From: Monoraphidium neglectum
Lineage: Eukaryota; Chlorophyta; Chlorophyceae; Sphaeropleales; Selenastraceae
DNA: 16,240 nucleotides
Assembly: GCF_000611645.1 (NCBI RefSeq)
Contig: NW_014012920.1
Coordinates: forward strand, 6,250-22,489
Direction: 5' to 3'
The notes below the pieces were generated by a model, which was given only the letters and a program-made list of their open reading frames with translations, was not told the DNA's origin and did not search any database. Shown here in pieces: positions 1 to 9,500 of this stretch. The position numbers were made by a program, and so were the translations under genes. The stretch's first letter is position 1, and the number at the start of each line of letters is the position of its first letter.

Positions 1-3000
1 GCCCTGGCGGCGCCGCCGTTGGCCACGGCGGGCACGCCTGCCGCGGGCTCCTCCTCGTCGTCCGCGAGCTTGTCGCCCTCGGCCTCCGCCACCGGGTCCT
101 TGGGGGCCTCCTCCTCCACCTCCTCCTCCTCGGCAGCACCCTCCTCCTCGTCCTCCTCGGCCGCCGCAGCCGCCTGGAGTAGAGGCGGGGGGCACAGCAA
201 CGGCACGGCAGCGTCGGTCGTCGAAATGCGGAAGCCTCGAAGGCGGTGTGCGCCCACAGCTGCGCTGGCCCCTGCCTGGTCGTGTGCCCGGTGGATGCCA
301 ACCCACCGACGACCGGCCCCAGCAACTCTCCGTGAAGCAGGCCACTCCCTTCCCCCCGTTAGCCACCCCACCTTGTCCCTCTTTTCCTCGTAGTCCTTCT
401 TCTTGGCCTCCAGCGCCTCGATGGCGGCCGGCACGTCGGCGTGCGTGGTGGGGGCCTTGACGCCCAGCTTCATGAACGTCTTGAGGTCGTCCATGCGCAG
501 GGCCAGCTTCTGCTCGGGGCGTGTGTGCCGAGGTCGCGGGGGTATTAGGGAAAGGCAGCGCAGCGCAGCGCGGTGGGGTGGAGGTGGGGATTACCCTGGT
601 CTGACCCAGAGTGAGGGGGCGCGGGGATGCAGGAAACGAGGCGGCGCAGCTGCGGGGTAGCGCCTGCCGACCCATCCGCGACAGCCGGCCAAGCACGCTC
701 GCAGCCAGCCCGGCGGGCCTCCGTCGGCCGCTTGGCCCGCACCTTGGTGGTCTTGTCCGCCGCGGCGGCGCTGGCGCGCGCTGCCTCCTTCTTGGCGCCC
801 TTGCCCTTCTTGCTGCTGGCGACCGAGAAGGCGCCGTCCAGGTCCTCGTCCTTCTTCTTGAGCAGCTTCATGCCGGGCGCCGGCGCCTCGTCCACCGCCT
901 TGGGGGCGGCCGCAGCGGCCTGCGCGCCGCTGCCCACCAGCGAGCGCAGGTAGGCCATCGCCTGCTCGCACTCGTACACCTGCGGCGCGTGCAGCAGGGA
1001 CAGCGGCAGGGGCGGGGCGTCGGCGCGCCCAAGCCGCGGCAACTGCTCACGCGCACAATCTGAACAAACCACATTGCGGAACAGGTTTCGCATGTGTTGC
1101 CAATGCTCCCTTGGCACTCGCTTGCACGCATCTTGGGGGCACGACGCTCCAGGAGGTGCCCCGCAACAGAGTATATGTCTGAAACCAGCACGCGTGCGTA
1201 CGCACACACATTCGGTGAACCGCACCTCCTGCTCGAACTTGTTGGGCTTGTGGGACTTCTCCGCGGCCTTGCGCTTGGCCTGGCGCTCCTCGTACTCCTT
1301 CTTGCGCTCCTCGTTTTTCGCCTTGCGCTCGTGAGCAAACCACACGCGCCACGCGCGGTCCTGCTTCTTGAACTCCTGCGGGGCGCACGCAGTTGAGGGA
1401 GGCGCACGCAAGCACAGGGGGTGAGAGCAGTGGACGGCAGGGGCCGTTGCGGCTGCAGCGGGACTCTTGGCAGGGCTGGCGCCCCCCGCTGCTGCACCTG
1501 ATGATGCAGTCCCCAGCAGAACACCACACAGACCAGCCCTTGCACCGCCGCGTCGCCCCTGGGTGCGCACGTCACCAACCCTTGTCTTCGTCCCACCTGC
1601 CACTTGGCGTTGAAGGCGTCCCTGATCTCGGACTGCTTCTTGCGCAGCGCGGTGATGATCTCGCTGGCCTCCTTGCGCTCCGCGATCAGCGCGGGCACGT
1701 CGCTGCGCGCCTCCGTCTCCTTGGAGCGCAGCGCGTCCAGCTCAGCGTTGGTGGCCTCGCGCTTGGCCTTGATGGCATTGAGCTGGGGAAAGGGGGGCCG
1801 GGGCAAGGGCAGGGGGTACGTGGTGGGGAAGGAAACGGGTCTGGGTGCGCCCCGCAGGCAGACCCAGGAGTGGCCTCCTTCAGCATCTCCTCTGGTCTGC
1901 ATACCATGCTGGGTTAGCCCATCATCCAATGCTCAAAGCCAAGGCTTGAGCACGACAGCCCACCAACGCCCCACACAAAACAACACAAATAAGCCGAGCT
2001 GATGCCCCGACCAACAGCCCCCCCCCCACACCATCCATGTGTCCTACCACAACTGCCAGCAAGCGTTCACGCTTGCACGTGAACGCATGTCACCCGCCCC
2101 ACCTGCTTGTCGATCTCCTGAATCTGTGCCCGCAGCTCCAGGCTCTCCGCCTTGATCACGTCCAGCCGCGCCGACAGCGCCGACGCGCGCACCGCGTTGG
2201 GCCGGTCGGTGCGCTCCATGCGCTCCTTCTGCTCGCGCATGCGCTTCTCCTCCGCCGCGCTCACGCTCTCGTGCGTCAGCTTGAACTCCAGCCTTTGAAA
2301 TGGGGCGCAAAGGCGCCGCGGTGTGCGGTGCCGCGTGGGAACAGGGTGTCGTGTTCCGGCAAGACTGGATGTCACGTAAGCCTCACCCACAAGACACGAC
2401 ACGACGAGTGCGTGACGCCCCCTGTGGCGCCACCCCCCAGGCCTCCAAAGTGCACATGCGACGCGTGACAAGCCATTCTGGTGGTGTCCGTCGCTCTTCG
2501 CCCCGCATATCGTCCTTGCCCGGCAGCCCCCTCCCCAACCCCAGTGACCCCCCCCTCACTCTGCGACCCTGGCGTCCAGCGTCTCCAGGTTCATGGGGCC
2601 CCTGCTGGCGTCACGCAGCGTCCGCAGCTCGCTCATCAGCTTCTCGCGCTCCGTCTTCTTGTCCCCGTCCTCCGCCTGGAGGCGCTGCTTGCCGCGCTGC
2701 AAACCAGGGAAAAGGGGCAGGGCCGGGCGGCATTGGACACGTTCGCGGCGGCGCGCTTGCAGCCCCTCATGCGGGCAAAGTTTGATCACGACAAAACCGC
2801 ATGCACCCCCACACCCACTGCGATGGCAGTGTGGCGCTTGCTGGCCCGTGTTGCGCCCTCGCGACTGCCGCGGCAGGGCTGCGATGCATCCACGCTTCTT
2901 TACAGCGCGCGGTGCGCACCAGCACGGTGTCCCACTCAGTGCGCAGCTGCTGCAGCTGGTCGCGCAGCTTCTGCTGCTCGGGTGTGCCACCCTTGCCGGT

Positions 3001-3869
3001 GTGCTTGCTGTCCAAGATCTCCTTGATCTGCTTCTGCCTGAGGGTTTGAGCACGGAAACGCGCCGTCAAGGCAGCGAGGCAAGAGGGGCAGCAGGCAGAA
3101 GTTGGTGTGCACCGCCTTGCCGCCGACCACCGCTGCTCACATGCATTCTTCCCATGAGGAAGTGCGGGCTGCTAGAGCAGGAATGGGCAAGGCCAGGGCA
3201 TCCCTCATGTCATGGAGCCCAAGGCGGCAGCCGAGGCTGGTGCGCCCAAGGGGCCACGTCGGCAGCAGTGGCAACCGCCAGCACGCATCCCAGACCGCTT
3301 TCCCCACATCAAATCCCGCCCACCTGTTGATGTATTTCACAATCTCGTCCTGCAGCAGCTGCACCTGCGTGTTGCGCTCGGCGTCGTCCGGCTTGTTGGG
3401 GCGCTTCACCCTGCCCTTGATCTGCGCAGGGCGCCCGCGCAGGGTCCGAGGGGGAGGGCGGTTTGACCAGGCGGGCAAGGGCCGGCGGTTCGCCCTTGCC
3501 ACAGCCCCATGCGGGGGCCTGCAGACTTTTAAATCCCTTCCAGAAGTGTAAGCTGCAGATATCTTTGGGTGCCGGCGAGCGTGGCGTGCCAGCAGCAGCG
3601 GGGCGCAGAGGCGGCCATGCCCAGCCGTCCCCAGGTGGGCAGCAGCGCGTTGGGCCGTGCACGCCGGTCCGCATGGGCCCGTCTTAAATGGAGAGCAGGC
3701 AGCACACAGGGCGAGAGCTCACCCTAATGAGCAGGCTCTCGTCGATCGGCTCATTGGAGAGGTCCTCGCGCTCCGGCCTGCTGCCAGCGACCTGATCGAC
3801 CGCCTGGGCCGGGACGGGCTCTGCAACCACCTCCTCCGCAGCCACAACGTTCTCATCAGCCGCTGCCAT
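1..3869 (-). CDS. BFR1/nuclear segregation-like coiled-coil protein, 10 exons, 3' end outside window
   Basis: Exons read on the minus strand: 3869-3723, 3421-3324, 3037-2920, 2696-2560, 2292-2103, 1782-1597, 1375-1226, 979-743, 509-372 and 173-1. All junctions are GT-AG with matching phases, giving at least 524 residues with no stop before the edge. The ATG at 3869 has A at -3 and G at +4. The acidic N-terminus (about 1-49) is followed by a long charged coiled coil (about 50-345) containing segments such as KRPNKPDDAERN, LEFKLTHESVS and KPNKFEQEV, then a Lys-rich linker, a short conserved segment (LALRMDDLKTFMKLGVKAP, about 423-441) and a very acidic Glu/Asp tail from about 468. This layout matches the BFR1 family; yeast Bfr1 is an ER/polysome-associated RNA-binding protein linked to nuclear segregation and secretion. 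The family call rests on overall resemblance, not one diagnostic motif. The exon 3 donor (after 2920) and exon 8 donor (after 743) are the least certain junctions. Confidence 0.7.
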
Positions 3870-4289
3870 TTTAGTGGATCCCGTTCCTTGGGCCCCGCTG
3901 TGTCGATCAGAACTGGGGCACAACCACCCGGGAGCACGCAGTTCGAGGCCCCAAAAGAAGAATGGCAGTACTCAAGCAGAGTATTGCTGTAGATGGTGGC
4001 CGGGGACGTCGAGCTTTTCCTAGGGTCCTGCTTCCTCCCCTCTTGCTGGGTACCATCAGTCATGGCAAATGGCGCCGGCCATTTTCACACGGGACCTGAC
4101 GTACTGTACGCCAAAACAACAGCATGGGCTTTGTGGACGGGTCACTTGTTCATGAGTGAGGCTCGAGCCAGGAGGGAGGCTGCCTGTGCACCCATCAGAT
4201 CAGATCCCGCTTCAAAGCCACGATGGCTTTGCAGGGTCTGCCTGCTTATGTCATCGAGGTGGGTAAATATTGACTAAAGCTCATTACGC
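3870..4289. promoter_or_regulatory. Divergent intergenic region between BFR1-like gene and polyQ coiled-coil gene
   Basis: About 420 bp separate the two divergent start codons, so both promoters and 5' leaders should lie here. A TAAATAT sequence at 4264-4270 is a possible TATA-like element for the rightward gene, but it lies only 20 bp upstream of the first ATG (4290). If it really positions transcription, the internal ATG at 4416 would be the more likely start. I see no equally clear element for the leftward gene. No convincing coding sequence or RNA gene is present. Confidence 0.6.
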
Positions 4290-5684
4290 ATGATGAAGAG
4301 AGGCCTGCCCGCCAAGGGGTATCGCCGACGCGGCCGCCGTCCCGCCCTAGCTTGTCGTGCCACTGCAGTGTCGAGTCATGTTGTGCGAGCGGGCCCCTGG
4401 TCAAAAATCCTCTGCATGTCCCCCCGCGTGACGCCGCCGCGCCCCACCTCTGGGTTGACTGCGCAGCACCTGGCTGAGTGCGCGGCAGCGGCGGAGCTGG
4501 ATTATGGCCGCAAGCTGCAAGCAGCGGAGGCCGAAAACCAGCGGCTCAGGAGGCAGGTTCAGAACCTGCAGGCCGCGGGGGCGGCGACACCACGCCTCTC
4601 CCAGACGGCGGCCGTCATGGTGACGTCTAACACTCCGGCCTCGACAGACATGGCGCTGCTCAGGTGCGGAGCAGCAGGGTGCCGGGCATGACCTGGTGGC
4701 TCGCGCATCCCGCGTACCCCGCCGGGTGCGGCGCCGTTTGCTGTCTCCCACATCCTTTCTGCTTGCGACACGCGGGACGCCGCCGCTCATGATGGGAGCT
4801 GGGGTGAAGCAACGCCTCCGCCGCCCAGTCGGTGCACCTCATGCGTGCGCGCTGAGTCGCCAAGAGCCCCTTTGCTGTCACGGGTTCTGTTGCACCCCAC
4901 CAGGATCCAGAAGGACCAGCTGCAGGGGCAGGTCGACGCGGTCATGGCGGATCTGGGAGCGCGCAGGGCAGAGCTGGCGGCCGCCCGCCTCCAACACACC
5001 CAGGCGCTGTCGGACGGAGAGGCCGCGCGCCGCGCGGCGGCCGCTGCCGCGCAGCGCCAAGGAGAAGCCGAGGCGGTGGCGGCGGCTGCGGAGGGCGAGG
5101 CTGAGGCGGCACGGCGCGCGGCCGCGGATGCGCGTGCAGCTGCTGTGGCGGCGAGGGAAGAGGCGCAAGCAGCGCAGCAACTCGCCGCAGACGAGCGCTC
5201 GGCGGCAGACGCAGCGGTGGCCCTGCGAGGTGCGGAGGACCGGCGTGCTGAAGCAGCAGCGGCCGCGGCGGCCGCTGCCGAGGAGCAGCTGTCTGAGATG
5301 CGGCGTGGAGCGGCCGCCGCAGAGGTGGAGGCCAATTCGGCGCGCGCTGAGGCGTCGCGTCTGCGCACAGAGGCCGAGTCGCTGGCGCGGGAAACGGAGG
5401 CCGCGCGCGACGCGGCGGCAGATGCGCAGCTCGCGCTGCAGGCCGCCAACGATGCACGCGCTGCGGGGCAGGTTGCGGCGGCAGAGGCGCAGGCAGAGGC
5501 ACAGCGACTGCGAGAGGAGCGGGACCGGCTGGCTGCGGAGGTTGAAGAGCTTCGCTCTGCCGCGGCTATGGCGGCGGCATCAGCGCCGGAGCAGCGGGCT
5601 GACGTGGCCGCGGCGGACGTGAACGCTGAGGGCAGGGCGCTGCAGGCGCGCATTCGGGAGCTTGAGCGGCAGCTGACCGACAGC

Positions 5685-5743
<59 letters not shown>

Positions 5744-6617
5744 CCAGTCAGGCCAGGAGCTGGACCAACCGGCAGGTCAAGCGGAGCCCCGACCATCTAC
5801 CAGCGCCATCAGCGGGCGCACCACGCGCAGCAAGGCGGCCCGCCCGTCGGCCAGCGGCGCGAGCGAGTCGCAGGGCCACACAGCACAGGTGGATTCGGGA
5901 CCAATGACGCGCCGGCGCTCGCACGCGGCGGGGACCTCTCTCAGTGGCGGCCGCGCGGCGAGGGCGGCGGGCTCTCAGGACACGGCCGGCGCCCGCCCGA
6001 GCCGTGCCACGCGGGCCGCGGCTGCCCGAGAGGCGGAAGATGATGCAGACAGTGCAGGAGCTGCCCACGACGGCCACGCCGGCGGCGGCGGAGGCAGCGG
6101 AAGGGGCCGCGCGACTCCCGGGCGCTCCGCCGCCTCGTCCGCCTCTGGCAGTGCAGGGGCCAAGAGGAGCGCGGGGACGGCGGCTGCAGCGCGGCGTGGC
6201 GTGGAGGGTCGCAGCAAGGTGAGTGCCAGCTGCCGCTGGGGAGGTGTCTGCTGGTGGGGTGGCTCCTGGGCTGCAAGGGAAGGTGGCTTGGCTTGCCAAA
6301 CATTGTTTTGCGAGCTGTGGCCGCCTTGTTTACTCGAGTCTGTTTGGGTAGGTGCGCAGGCGCAGTAGCACATGGCTACATATGATAACTCTTGGGGCAC
6401 AAGCCCTTGCGTGAGCGGTATGCATGGCCACGTGCGGTCTCACGCATGCACACGTGCGCGTGCACACACACATACACACACGCCCGTACACATGCGCATT
6501 CACACACACGCACGCTCACATCTACAGGCCGCGTGTCTATCCCCGCTGGCTGAGGGTGATGCTGAGGGCGAGGAGGTGGACCAGCCCAGGAAGAGGAGGG
6601 CCGCCACTAGGCAGTGA
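4290..6617 (+). CDS. Unassigned Ala-rich coiled-coil protein with polyQ tract and basic tail, 3 exons
   Basis: Exons 4290-4663, 4904-6218 and 6528-6617 (stop TGA) join in phase with GT-AG introns (donors GTGCGG and GTGAGT), giving 592 residues from the first ATG or 550 from the in-frame ATG at 4416. The extra 42 residues contain no Asp or Glu and many Arg, so they could be an organelle targeting peptide or simply leader sequence. A leucine-heptad start (KLQAAEAENQRLRRQVQNL) leads into about 260 residues of Ala/Glu/Arg-rich coiled coil (about 126-385), then 19 glutamines (386-404), then a disordered Ser/Ala/Arg/Gly tail with repeated TR motifs (TTRSKAAR, MTRRRSH, RATRAAA). The last exon adds an acidic patch and a basic C-terminus (PRKRRAATRQ) that could be a nuclear signal. 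I do not recognise the family; the composition suggests a nuclear structural or chromatin-associated protein, which is inference only. Both introns contain in-frame stops. Confidence 0.7.
5685..5741 (+). repeat. CAG trinucleotide repeat encoding polyglutamine
   Basis: One CAA followed by 18 uninterrupted CAG codons encodes 19 glutamines inside exon 2 of the coiled-coil gene, immediately after the predicted coiled coil and before the basic tail. Near-perfect purity makes the length likely to vary between strains. Confidence 0.97.
6441..6520 (+). repeat. Imperfect CA-rich tract at the 3' end of intron 2 of the coiled-coil gene
   Basis: A stretch of alternating purine-pyrimidine, mainly CACA interrupted by CG and TA steps, ends about 7 nt before the inferred acceptor (AG at 6526-6527). 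It occupies the place where a polypyrimidine tract would normally sit. Confidence 0.85.
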
Positions 6618-7206
6618 CATTATGGGGCCCCACAACAGCAGCATGGCAGCCAGTCGTCACAATGGCCCGGCCGTGGGGCGTGGCGAGCGTCACAATAGCA
6701 GGCATCAGCATACTTGTGCTAGGCTCGCCCAGCAGGCTTTAATGCAGTGATTCTATGCTGTGTAGCAACCTCACAGCAGCCAGTATCCGCAGCTATGCCA
6801 TCCGTGCAGGGGCTTGAGATGGAGATAGTCCAGACATCTACAATTCAACACTCGATCTGTTTGGCTTTTGCCACGCAGAGTCCAGCGTGCTTGCGGCATT
6901 CCGCCACAGCCAGTCACTCGAGAGGCACCCAGCGTTTTTTGAGAGCGGGCGATCCGGCTGCGCTACCGTCTTTTTGGCCCGGCAATCGCTTCACCGCCGC
7001 AAGCTCGCCCAGCTTTGTGCTGCAGCACAGGCCTGCACGCGCCGCACTCAGTCACAGTCAGCAGGAATGTATGCAGAGGGATGAACCCCATGGGTCTCTG
7101 CCTGCGTGTGCTATTGGGGGGGAACCCCATAGGCAGGTTTTCGTCCATCGTGCCTTTTGCAGCACCGCACAGCCGTTGAGCTGGAGGTGGGCACCTGCAC
7201 ACAAGT

Positions 7207-7211
7207 TTACA
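7207..7211 (-). terminator. Putative TGTAA polyadenylation signal for FKBP2-like gene
   Basis: TGTAA on the minus strand, about 160 nt downstream of the FKBP stop codon. The motif is the chlorophyte poly(A) signal, but a 5-mer also occurs by chance; the support is position only. Confidence 0.4.
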
Positions 7212-7231
7212 AGTGTAGCAAGTCACGTGAT

Positions 7232-7236
7232 TGTAA
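7232..7236 (+). terminator. Putative TGTAA polyadenylation signal for polyQ coiled-coil gene
   Basis: TGTAA on the plus strand, the only one I noticed downstream of the stop at 6617, about 615 nt away. The distance is long but not unusual for algal 3' UTRs. The support is motif and position only. Confidence 0.4.
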
Positions 7237-7368
7237 ATGTTGGGAGTCCTGTGCTTGTTGGACACGAGAATTGAAGCCACGAATCCGCATCAGTCAGCCG
7301 CATCCTCACAGGATGAGTTTTGCTGAGGGCAGGGCCCCTTGCGGCACGGCTGCGGCAGGTGCGTCCAG

Positions 7369-8966
7369 CTATGCGATCTTGACTAGCTCAGTCTGCAGGG
7401 TGGGCGGGTCAGATTCAGTAGTAAGAGTGGGTTGGATGTGCAGGTGACAGATTTGAGGGGCTGGTGAGCCTGTGTGGGTTGTGAAGGGGTGCTGGCAGGT
7501 CACAGCAACAGCATGCATCGTCCTGCGAAGGCGCTCCGACACATGTGCAGGTGTGCTGAACGCCGACGGATTGCATGCAGGCTGCCACCCCTGCTGTGTG
7601 CACCCTTGGTGTACGATGCGTGCGCTGCGCGTGTGCTCACATCAAAAATGAGGGTTGCCTTTCCGGGGATGCTGGCGCCCGCGCCGCTGTCGCCGTAGCC
7701 CAGGTGGGGCGGGATCTTCAGCTTGCGCTTCTCGCCGACGCACATGCCTGCGGCGCGGGGCGGCGCAGCGGTGTCAGACGTCACCACGCATTGCCATGCA
7801 GTTTTGGGAGATTGCATGGGCGAATATTTGCTACTATGGCTGCAATGTGATGCTGTGTGAATTCACACCAGCTACCGCTGCAAATGGCAGTGCAGCGAGT
7901 AATACAGGCTAGGCAAGGATGCCCCCACACATCGTCACTCTTCCCCCCTTCCCCTGCCCCTCCCCCACACCGTTGATCCCGCGGTCCCAGCCCTTGATGA
8001 CGCGCCCCTGGCCCAGCTCAAAGGTGATGGGCTCCCCACGCTTGAACGAGTTGTCAAACTCGGTGCCGTCCACCAGGCGGCCAGCGTAGTGCACCGACAC
8101 CGTGTCGCCTGCGCAGTGGCGGCGGGGGCAGTGCCACAAAAGAGGGTGTGCGTGCGTGCGACACATGCATGTGTGTATGTTTTGGTGTGACAGAGAGGTA
8201 CAGAACAGCACTGCGACTGGTGCTGCGATTTTTGTTGTCCTATGTCGATCGAGCTTGCCGCCCAGAGATGGTGGTTCTTCGGCGCACGGATGAAAGCAGC
8301 CACCACGATGTGGTTGAAGCATGGCTAACAACCCACCAGGCTTGGCCTTGCGTGCTTCGTCGCACCCCTCTGAGGAGAGAGGTGGGGGTTGAGCGCGCCG
8401 AGGGTCAAGGCAGCGTGTCGGAGGCAGTCAGCCGTCATGTGGGGTAGACTTGAGTCAGCAGGTCTGGGCAGGCTGGGCTGCCACACGCTGGTCAAACGTG
8501 CGGTGGCGGCCTCGTAGATGCCGGCCAGCAGCACACGATCCGACGGCGTACAATAGGCAACATGCAGCAGCTGCCACAGCTGATAGGGTGGCTTCTACAT
8601 CTCCACCTGCACTACGGTAACCCCACAGCAGCGCACCCCACCCACCTGGCTTGAACTTGACGCCGATTTGCAGCTTCGTCACTTCCTGCAATGCGGTGGA
8701 GGGTTCGAGCAATTTTCAAGCGCCATGCAGATGTATCGCGCAAATCACCCTGGGCTGCCCTGCTGGATCCAACCCGACAGCTTGCAGGTGAGAGACGAGA
8801 CCGTGAGCAGCATGCTCCCCCGCTGCGCGTGGCTGGAGCCAGAGCTTGTGGCAACTTGAGTCCAGTGCATACAGCGCACCTTCTCCACCTTCTTTGCCTG
8901 TGCCAACGCACCCAGTCCCATGCACAGGGCGCAGAGCACCAGCACGATCGCGCGAGAGGTGATCAT
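7369..8966 (-). CDS. FKBP2/FKBP13-type peptidyl-prolyl cis-trans isomerase, secretory pathway, 6 exons
   Basis: Exons on the minus strand: 8966-8880, 8685-8646, 8369-8337 (33-nt microexon), 8108-7971, 7747-7641 and 7392-7369 (stop TAG). All introns are GT-AG with matching phases, giving 142 residues. Residues 1-23 form a signal peptide (hydrophobic [16 protein letters not shown]). [12 protein letters not shown] is the usual FKBP2 lead-in. The FKBP fold follows, with active-site positions Tyr61, Phe71-Asp72, Phe83, Val90-Ile91, Trp94, Tyr117 and Phe134 all present, so it should be an active prolyl isomerase that binds FK506. Cys45 (from the microexon) and Cys102 match the cysteine pair of human FKBP2. 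The family works in ER protein folding. The protein ends TELVKIA with no HDEL/KDEL-like retention signal, so it may be secreted or vacuolar. Length is close to the human protein. The family call is very secure; the microexon is supported by homology and phase. Confidence 0.95.
8144..8190 (-). repeat. CA/GT-rich tract in FKBP intron 3
   Basis: Read in the gene's sense, this is an imperfect CACA/TGTG alternating tract with CGCACGCA steps, 35-80 nt upstream of the acceptor of exon 4. It belongs to the same class as the CA tracts in the plus-strand genes. Confidence 0.8.
8337..8369 (-). other. 33-nt microexon of the FKBP2-like gene
   Basis: It is flanked by acceptor CTCCTCAG and donor GTGGGT and is in phase 1 on both sides. 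It encodes E(split)[11 protein letters not shown](split), the cysteine-containing turn just before the GDTVSVHY strand in FKBP2 proteins. Exons 2 and 4 are also phase compatible without it, so skipping it would delete 11 residues without a frameshift. Confidence 0.85.
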
Positions 8967-9375
8967 GGTGAAATGTGATCAGTGCGAGTTGCTGCAAGGT
9001 TTGATAACGACCAGTGATCTCTTTGGTGTATTATGTGCACACACTTCTGTTTCACAAAGGACGTTCAAATGAGTTTGGGATGGGTGATCTACCTGTCGAC
9101 TAACCAACTCGACTGCGATTGCGGTCTGCTGTGGACCTGCTGCAAGGCCACAGGAAAAGCTCGCAGAGCCTATGAGCACCGCAGCGGCGCCCATCTGCGT
9201 TGCATCTGCCGCCACGGCTCTACCTACGCTCGGTTGCTCCAAGCCATGCCACGTGCGCCCCCGCAACACATTGCGAATTGGCGCGGGGAGGCTTTCCAGG
9301 ATCAACTGGGTCTCGTGAGAGATGCAAAATTCATTTGCGGAGAGAAAGGGTCCAAGTTGAGAGGTGAAGGTCGCA

Positions 9376-9500
9376 CTTGCTGAGGTGCAGGACACAGTAA
9401 TGGCTCCGTTTGTGCTGAGGTGCAGGACAGTGGCTCGTTCGTGCTGATGTACAGAAGGACACACAGCGCTCTCTCGTGCAGGTGAAGGACACAATCGTCG
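9376..9500. repeat. Degenerate tandem repeat, about four units of roughly 30-35 bp
   Basis: The core TGCTGAGGTGCAGGACA occurs exactly at 9378-9394 and 9413-9429 (35-bp spacing). Two more diverged copies follow (GTGCTGATGTACAGAAGGACA near 9441 and GTGCAGGTGAAGGACACA near 9476). Spacer sequences contain repeated GGCTC and TCGT pieces. No function is evident. Confidence 0.75.

Larger units (their letters stand above)
6618..7368. other. Convergent intergenic / 3' UTR region with TGTAA motifs on both strands
   Basis: This 750-bp stretch lies between the stop codons of the plus-strand coiled-coil gene and the minus-strand FKBP gene. It contains TGTAA on the plus strand at 7232-7236 and TGTAA on the minus strand at 7211-7207. 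TGTAA is the known polyadenylation signal in chlorophyte algae. If both are used, the coiled-coil mRNA has a long 3' UTR (about 620 nt) and the two transcripts overlap by a few tens of bases. A bulged inverted repeat lies at 7101-7137. I see no convincing gene. Confidence 0.6.

Noticed and set aside
545..1603. A single 352-codon minus-strand ORF
   Set aside because: It is read-through of exons 7 and 8 of the BFR1-like gene plus neighbouring introns, not a separate gene. The stop-free intron itself is reported as a finding.
4696..5653. Long shadow frames over the coiled-coil exon (plus 308 codons Arg-rich; minus 288 codons Ser/Ala-rich)
   Set aside because: They arise from the GC-rich repetitive codons of the real Ala/Glu/Arg coiled coil in the other frame and show no motif or splice-consistent extension.
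7101..7137. Bulged inverted repeat (CCTGC...CTATTGGGG / CCCCATAG-GCAGG) considered as a terminator hairpin
   Set aside because: The stem is interrupted by a 5-nt bulge and no bacterial-type terminator is expected in this genome. It is short enough to be chance.
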